Source: an uncultured Lachnospiraceae bacterium
GTDB lineage: Bacteria > Bacillota > Clostridia > Lachnospirales > Lachnospiraceae
NCBI GenBank assembly: GCA_910583815.1
Contig: CAJTZB010000097.1
Span: 1-9,257 of the forward strand
DNA: 9,257 nucleotides
Direction of reading: 5' to 3'
A program made the translations under genes and the position numbers. Below are positions 6,624 to 9,257 of this stretch, piece after piece; position 1 is the first letter of the stretch, and each line of letters starts with the position of its first letter. The notes under the pieces were generated by a model that saw only the letters and a program-made list of their open reading frames with translations, was not told the origin of the DNA and ran no database searches.

Positions 6624-6632
6624 ATTATACCA
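6624..6632 (-). promoter_or_regulatory. Extended -10 promoter of the methyltransferase gene
   Basis: On the minus strand TGG is followed by a perfect TATAAT (6629-6624), an extended -10 element. No good -35 exists 17 nt upstream (TTTCCG). The start would be near 6617, so the ATG at 6611 is almost certainly not the translation start. Confidence 0.6.
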
Positions 6633-6680
6633 TAGATCTCAAAACACGGAAACAAACAGTTTTCCAACGGTATTTCCTGA

Positions 6681-6709
6681 TTGCAGGAATTGTAGTTTTA
6701 TGGTACGAT
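6681..6709 (+). promoter_or_regulatory. SigA-type promoter of the yqeG-aroK-aroQ-pepP operon
   Basis: TTGCAG (6681-6686), 17-nt spacer, TACGAT (6704-6709), with the extended element TGG directly before the -10. The start would be near 6716, leaving a leader of about 28 nt with GGAGGAG at 6727-6733. It lies divergent from the methyltransferase promoter about 50 nt away. No other promoter with good spacing was seen inside the operon. Confidence 0.55.
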
Positions 6710-6743
6710 ACATCCAATAAATCCTTGGAGGAGCCATACTGCT

Positions 6744-7310
6744 ATGTCAAATATTTTTCCTATAGGAAGCTGCGCCATAAGGCGCGTCCGTTCCAAAGCC
6801 CGCAGAGCGTACCTTTTCCCGGACCATTATGTCCCTTCTGCCTATGAGATTCCATACAATGAGCTGTATGCAAAGGGGAAGAGGGCGCTAATTTTTGATA
6901 TTGACAATACGCTGGTAGAGCATGGAGCGCCAGCAAATGAGCGAGCTATCCGGCTGATGGAGCATTTAAAGCAAATAGGCTTTCAGGTCTGCCTGCTGTC
7001 AAACAATAAAGAACTAAGAGTAAAAAGCTTTAATGAAAAAATTCAGGTAGGTTATATTTTTAAAGCAGGAAAGCCAAAGCGCTCCGGCTATGAACGTGCG
7101 ATGCATCAGATGGGCAGCAGCAAAGAAAATACGGTGTTTATCGGGGATCAGATTTTTACGGATGTCTGGGGCGCAAACCTTGTAGGAATCGAGACTTATC
7201 TTGTAGAGCCAATCAATAAAAAAGAGGAAATCCAGATTGTATTAAAGAGATGGCTGGAAAAGCCGATTCTCTGCTTTTATAAACGCCGCTGCCAAAGAAG
7301 GGAGAAATGA
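6744..7310 (+). CDS. yqeG: YqeG-family HAD phosphatase (HAD IIIA)
   Basis: A 188-residue soluble phosphatase of the haloacid dehalogenase superfamily. Motif I is FDIDNTL with nucleophile D52 and acid/base D54. Motif II is LLSNN (S86), the motif III lysine is K110 in KAGKPKR, and motif IV is GDQIFTDVWGAN (D135, D140), which binds Mg2+. The N-terminal segment PDHYVPSAYEIPYNELYAKG is typical of YqeG. The physiological substrate of the family is not settled. The start is fixed by GGAGGAG 10 nt upstream. Its TGA stop overlaps the next start by 4 nt (ATGA), so it is translationally coupled to shikimate kinase. In Firmicutes YqeG often neighbours shikimate genes; here aroE, commonly found between them, is missing. 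Confidence 0.9.
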   Translation: MSNIFPIGSCAIRRVRSKARRAYLFPDHYVPSAYEIPYNELYAKGKRALIFDIDNTLVEHGAPANERAIRLMEHLKQIGFQVCLLSNNKELRVKSFNEKIQVGYIFKAGKPKRSGYERAMHQMGSSKENTVFIGDQIFTDVWGANLVGIETYLVEPINKKEEIQIVLKRWLEKPILCFYKRRCQRREK

Positions 7311-7876
7311 GAATATCTGCAAAAGCTATGAAGAAAGGCATGGTCAGAAAAATGCAAAAGGACAGGAACTTTATTCTGATAGGATATATGGGGAGCGGAA
7401 AGAGTACCATCGGAAAGAAAGCGGCAAAGGCGTTTGGCTACCGCTTTGTAGATACGGATGTCTGTATTGAAGAGCAGGAAGGCTGCACGATTTCCGAACT
7501 GTTTGCTAAAAAAGGTGAGGCGTATTTCAGAAATTGTGAAACGGAGCTGATAAAGAGATTGCTTTCCGAACCGAAAGGCATGGTTATTGCGACAGGAGGG
7601 GGGCTTCCGGTGCGTCCGGAAAATGCTGCTGTCTTAAAGCAGTTAGGGACAGTTGTTTATCTGAAAACAGAACCGGAGACGCTTGTGCGCCGCCTGTCAG
7701 GAGATACAAAAAGACCATTATTGTCAGACGGCGATTTGCGTGGTAAAATAAAGTCAATGTTGGAAACAAGAGGACCGATCTACGAAGCGGCTGCGGATTT
7801 GTGCATTGCAACAGACAGTATGAGCTTTTATGAGATGATTGGTGCAATCGAAAAGGCAGGAGAACCATTTTTGTAA
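7307..7876 (+). CDS. aroK: Shikimate kinase
   Basis: Phosphorylates shikimate to shikimate 3-phosphate with ATP, the fifth step of chorismate and aromatic amino acid synthesis, in the cytoplasm. All key motifs are present in 189 residues: Walker A GYMGSGKST (26-34), DTD (49-51) for Mg2+ and shikimate, E71-x-x-FR75 with the shikimate-binding arginine R75, GGG (97-99), the lid RPLL (R136) and RGPIY (R155). The usual length is about 165-175, so the first 18 residues are an extra, lysine-rich extension. ATG 7307 has GGGAG only 2 nt before it; in-frame ATGs at 7328, 7340 and 7352 are alternatives. It overlaps the yqeG stop and lies 29 nt before aroQ. Confidence 0.93.
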   Translation: MRISAKAMKKGMVRKMQKDRNFILIGYMGSGKSTIGKKAAKAFGYRFVDTDVCIEEQEGCTISELFAKKGEAYFRNCETELIKRLLSEPKGMVIATGGGLPVRPENAAVLKQLGTVVYLKTEPETLVRRLSGDTKRPLLSDGDLRGKIKSMLETRGPIYEAAADLCIATDSMSFYEMIGAIEKAGEPFL

Positions 7877-7905
7877 ATTGACATTAGGAAAGGAGCAGCA
7901 GTACT

Positions 7906-8340
7906 ATGAAATTGCTTGTGATCAACGGACCAAACCTGAACTTTCTTGGAATCAGGGAAAGGGGAATTTATGGAACGGAGTCCTATGACGGAATTATGGA
8001 ACGTCTTAAGGAAAAGGCAAAAGAGGACGGGATTGATTTGGAGGTCTTCCAAAGCAACAGCGAGGGAGGGATTATTGACCGCATCCAGCAGGCATATCAC
8101 GACAGGGTGAATGGGATTATTATCAATCCGGGGGCTTATGCACATTACAGCATTGCAATCCGTGATGCGCTGGCATCTATTGAAGTTCCAAAAATCGAAG
8201 TCCATATGTCCAATGTCTATAAAAGGGAAGAATTCCGCCATACCTCGGTTATTGCGCCGGTATGCACCGGGGAAATTGTCGGGCTTGGTTCTATGGGATA
8301 TTTCCTTGCGATGGATGCCATGAAGGAATATATTATTTAA
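7906..8340 (+). CDS. aroQ: 3-dehydroquinate dehydratase, type II
   Basis: Converts 3-dehydroquinate to 3-dehydroshikimate, the third step of the shikimate pathway; type II enzymes are small dodecamers that act by anti elimination. The 144-residue length is normal. Motifs seen: NGPNLNFLG (7-15), catalytic Y22 in RGIYG, FQSNSEG (48-54), NPGAYAHYS (74-82) with N74 and H80, EVHMSN (98-103) with H100, and R111 in the EEFRHTS substrate-binding segment. Every expected active-site residue is present. AGGAG lies 10 nt before the ATG. It follows aroK and precedes the aminopeptidase gene, as in the Bacillus yqhS-yqhT-efp cluster. Confidence 0.96.
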   Translation: MKLLVINGPNLNFLGIRERGIYGTESYDGIMERLKEKAKEDGIDLEVFQSNSEGGIIDRIQQAYHDRVNGIIINPGAYAHYSIAIRDALASIEVPKIEVHMSNVYKREEFRHTSVIAPVCTGEIVGLGSMGYFLAMDAMKEYII

Positions 8341-8392
8341 GGCTGATTGCATTCGGGCAGAGAAAGAAAGGACAGGGGGGCAAGAAGACAGA

Positions 8393-9257
8393 ATGCAGGC
8401 AGAGTATAGCAAAGTACAAAACGTACTGAAACAGAAAAAGCTGGATGCCGTATTAGTTTCGGACGGCTACAATATGAGGTATCTGAGCGGTTTTACCGGG
8501 GCAACAGGCTATTTGCTGATTACAGAGAACAGCAGGACATTGTTTACGGATTTCCGTTATACGGTCGCAGCAAAAGCACAGGCGCCGGACTTTATTATTG
8601 TAGAGGTGGATGGCAGCAGGGATTACTGCGCGGCGTTAAATAAGGTGCTGGAAGCAGAAAAGATAGAGTCGCTTGGCTTTGAGTCGCTTCATGTGAGGCA
8701 TAGCGATTATGAGCGCTTAAAAGAGCGCCTGCATGTAAAGCAGCTGTTTCCGCTGAAAGAAGAGCTGGCTGCGCTTCGCAGAATCAAAACAGCAGAGGAA
8801 ATTGACCGGATGCGCCATGCAGAGCACATTGGCGATATTGCATTTGAAGAAGTGCTTCACCATATCAGGCCTGGCGTGACAGAAATCGAGGTTGCAGCAA
8901 AGTTAGAATATATTATGAAGCTCAATGGTGCGGAAAAGCTGAGCTTTGAAACAATTGTGGCGTCTGGCATAAATACGTCAAAGCCACATGCAGAGCCGGG
9001 AGAAAAGGTTATTGAAAAAGGTGATTTTGTCACAATGGACTTTGGCTGCGTTTATCAGGGCTACTGCTCGGATATGACAAGAACGGTTGTTGTTGGCAAA
9101 GCAGGCAAAAAGCAGAAAGAAATTTATAAAACCGTATCAAAGGCGCAGGCGGCAGTGCTTGATATGCTGAAACCGGGAATGGCAGGCAAGGAATATGATA
9201 AAGTAGCGCGAGACATTATATATGCTGCAGGCTATGAAGGCTGCTTTGGGCATGGGC
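8393..9257 (+). CDS. pepP: Aminopeptidase P family (M24B) metallopeptidase, 5' part (runs off right edge)
   Basis: Xaa-Pro aminopeptidase that removes an N-terminal residue next to proline, cytoplasmic. The frame is open from ATG 8393 to the window end, 288 codons of about 355-360 expected. Residues 1-130 are the creatinase-type N-terminal domain (LDAVLVSDGYNMRYLSGFTG). The M24 pita-bread domain begins at about 132 (RIKTAEEIDRMRHA). Two metal-binding aspartates are seen in TMDFG and SDMTRT, and FGHG at the right edge supplies the metal-ligand histidine; the two glutamate ligands lie beyond the window. The ribosome binding site is a G-rich run (8375-8380) at a long spacing of 12 nt. It lies 52 nt after aroQ, probably in the same transcript; B. 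subtilis yqhT has the same neighbour. Confidence 0.92.
   Translation, partial: MQAEYSKVQNVLKQKKLDAVLVSDGYNMRYLSGFTGATGYLLITENSRTLFTDFRYTVAAKAQAPDFIIVEVDGSRDYCAALNKVLEAEKIESLGFESLHVRHSDYERLKERLHVKQLFPLKEELAALRRIKTAEEIDRMRHAEHIGDIAFEEVLHHIRPGVTEIEVAAKLEYIMKLNGAEKLSFETIVASGINTSKPHAEPGEKVIEKGDFVTMDFGCVYQGYCSDMTRTVVVGKAGKKQKEIYKTVSKAQAAVLDMLKPGMAGKEYDKVARDIIYAAGYEGCFGHG

Noticed and set aside
6320..6847. 175-codon open frame on the plus strand
   Set aside because: Covers the methyltransferase in antisense, the divergent promoters and the start of yqeG, so it cannot be a normal gene.
7878..7883. Perfect TTGACA between aroK and aroQ
   Set aside because: A -10 at 17 nt would fall on the aroQ start codon region and no TATAAT-like sequence is there.
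7828..8412. 194-codon open frame on the minus strand
   Set aside because: Antisense to aroQ, which has every active-site residue; no sign of coding.
1..9257. CRISPR array, insertion sequence, tRNA, rRNA, toxin-antitoxin or defence genes
   Set aside because: Read for repeats, transposase motifs and cloverleaf-like sequences on both strands and found none.

Overview
The window looks like chromosomal DNA of a low-to-moderate-GC clostridium, most probably a motile gut Lachnospiraceae. The reasons are clostridial-type coding, strong AGGAG ribosome binding sites, a FlxA-like coiled-coil protein, the gene order yqeG-aroK-aroQ-pepP, and an ECF sigma factor paired with a membrane protein. I see no insertion sequence, phage gene, CRISPR array, tRNA or rRNA.

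Layout. (1) 1-1943, plus strand: the 3' part of a large FtsX-type ABC transporter permease, open at the left edge. It ends at a long hairpin (1992-2060) that also closes the next operon, which runs toward it. (2) 3249-2075, minus strand: an ECF-type sigma factor and, overlapping it by 4 nt, a single-pass membrane protein that is probably its anti-sigma factor. They are read from a strong SigA promoter at 3381-3409, and the leader can form several hairpins. (3) 3471-5756, plus strand: a near-perfect flagellar sigma-28 (SigD) promoter drives a FlxA-like coiled-coil protein. A second, weaker SigD-like -10 box, a terminator-like hairpin and another hairpin come before an uncharacterised 419-residue protein with a coiled-coil centre. 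(4) 6569-5829, minus strand: a SAM-dependent methyltransferase converging on that gene across a shared hairpin terminator. (5) 6681 to the right edge, plus strand: a housekeeping operon of a YqeG-family HAD phosphatase, shikimate kinase, type II 3-dehydroquinate dehydratase and an M24 aminopeptidase P, cut by the window edge.

How the genes fit together. The aro genes catalyse two steps of the shikimate pathway. The operon layout predicts efp (elongation factor P) just beyond the right edge. The sigma/anti-sigma pair is a self-contained envelope-sensing switch whose signal is unknown. The most interesting part is the SigD-linked block at 3471-5756: two proteins without known function that the promoter evidence ties to the late flagellar regulon. 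I found no clear defence system or mobile element.
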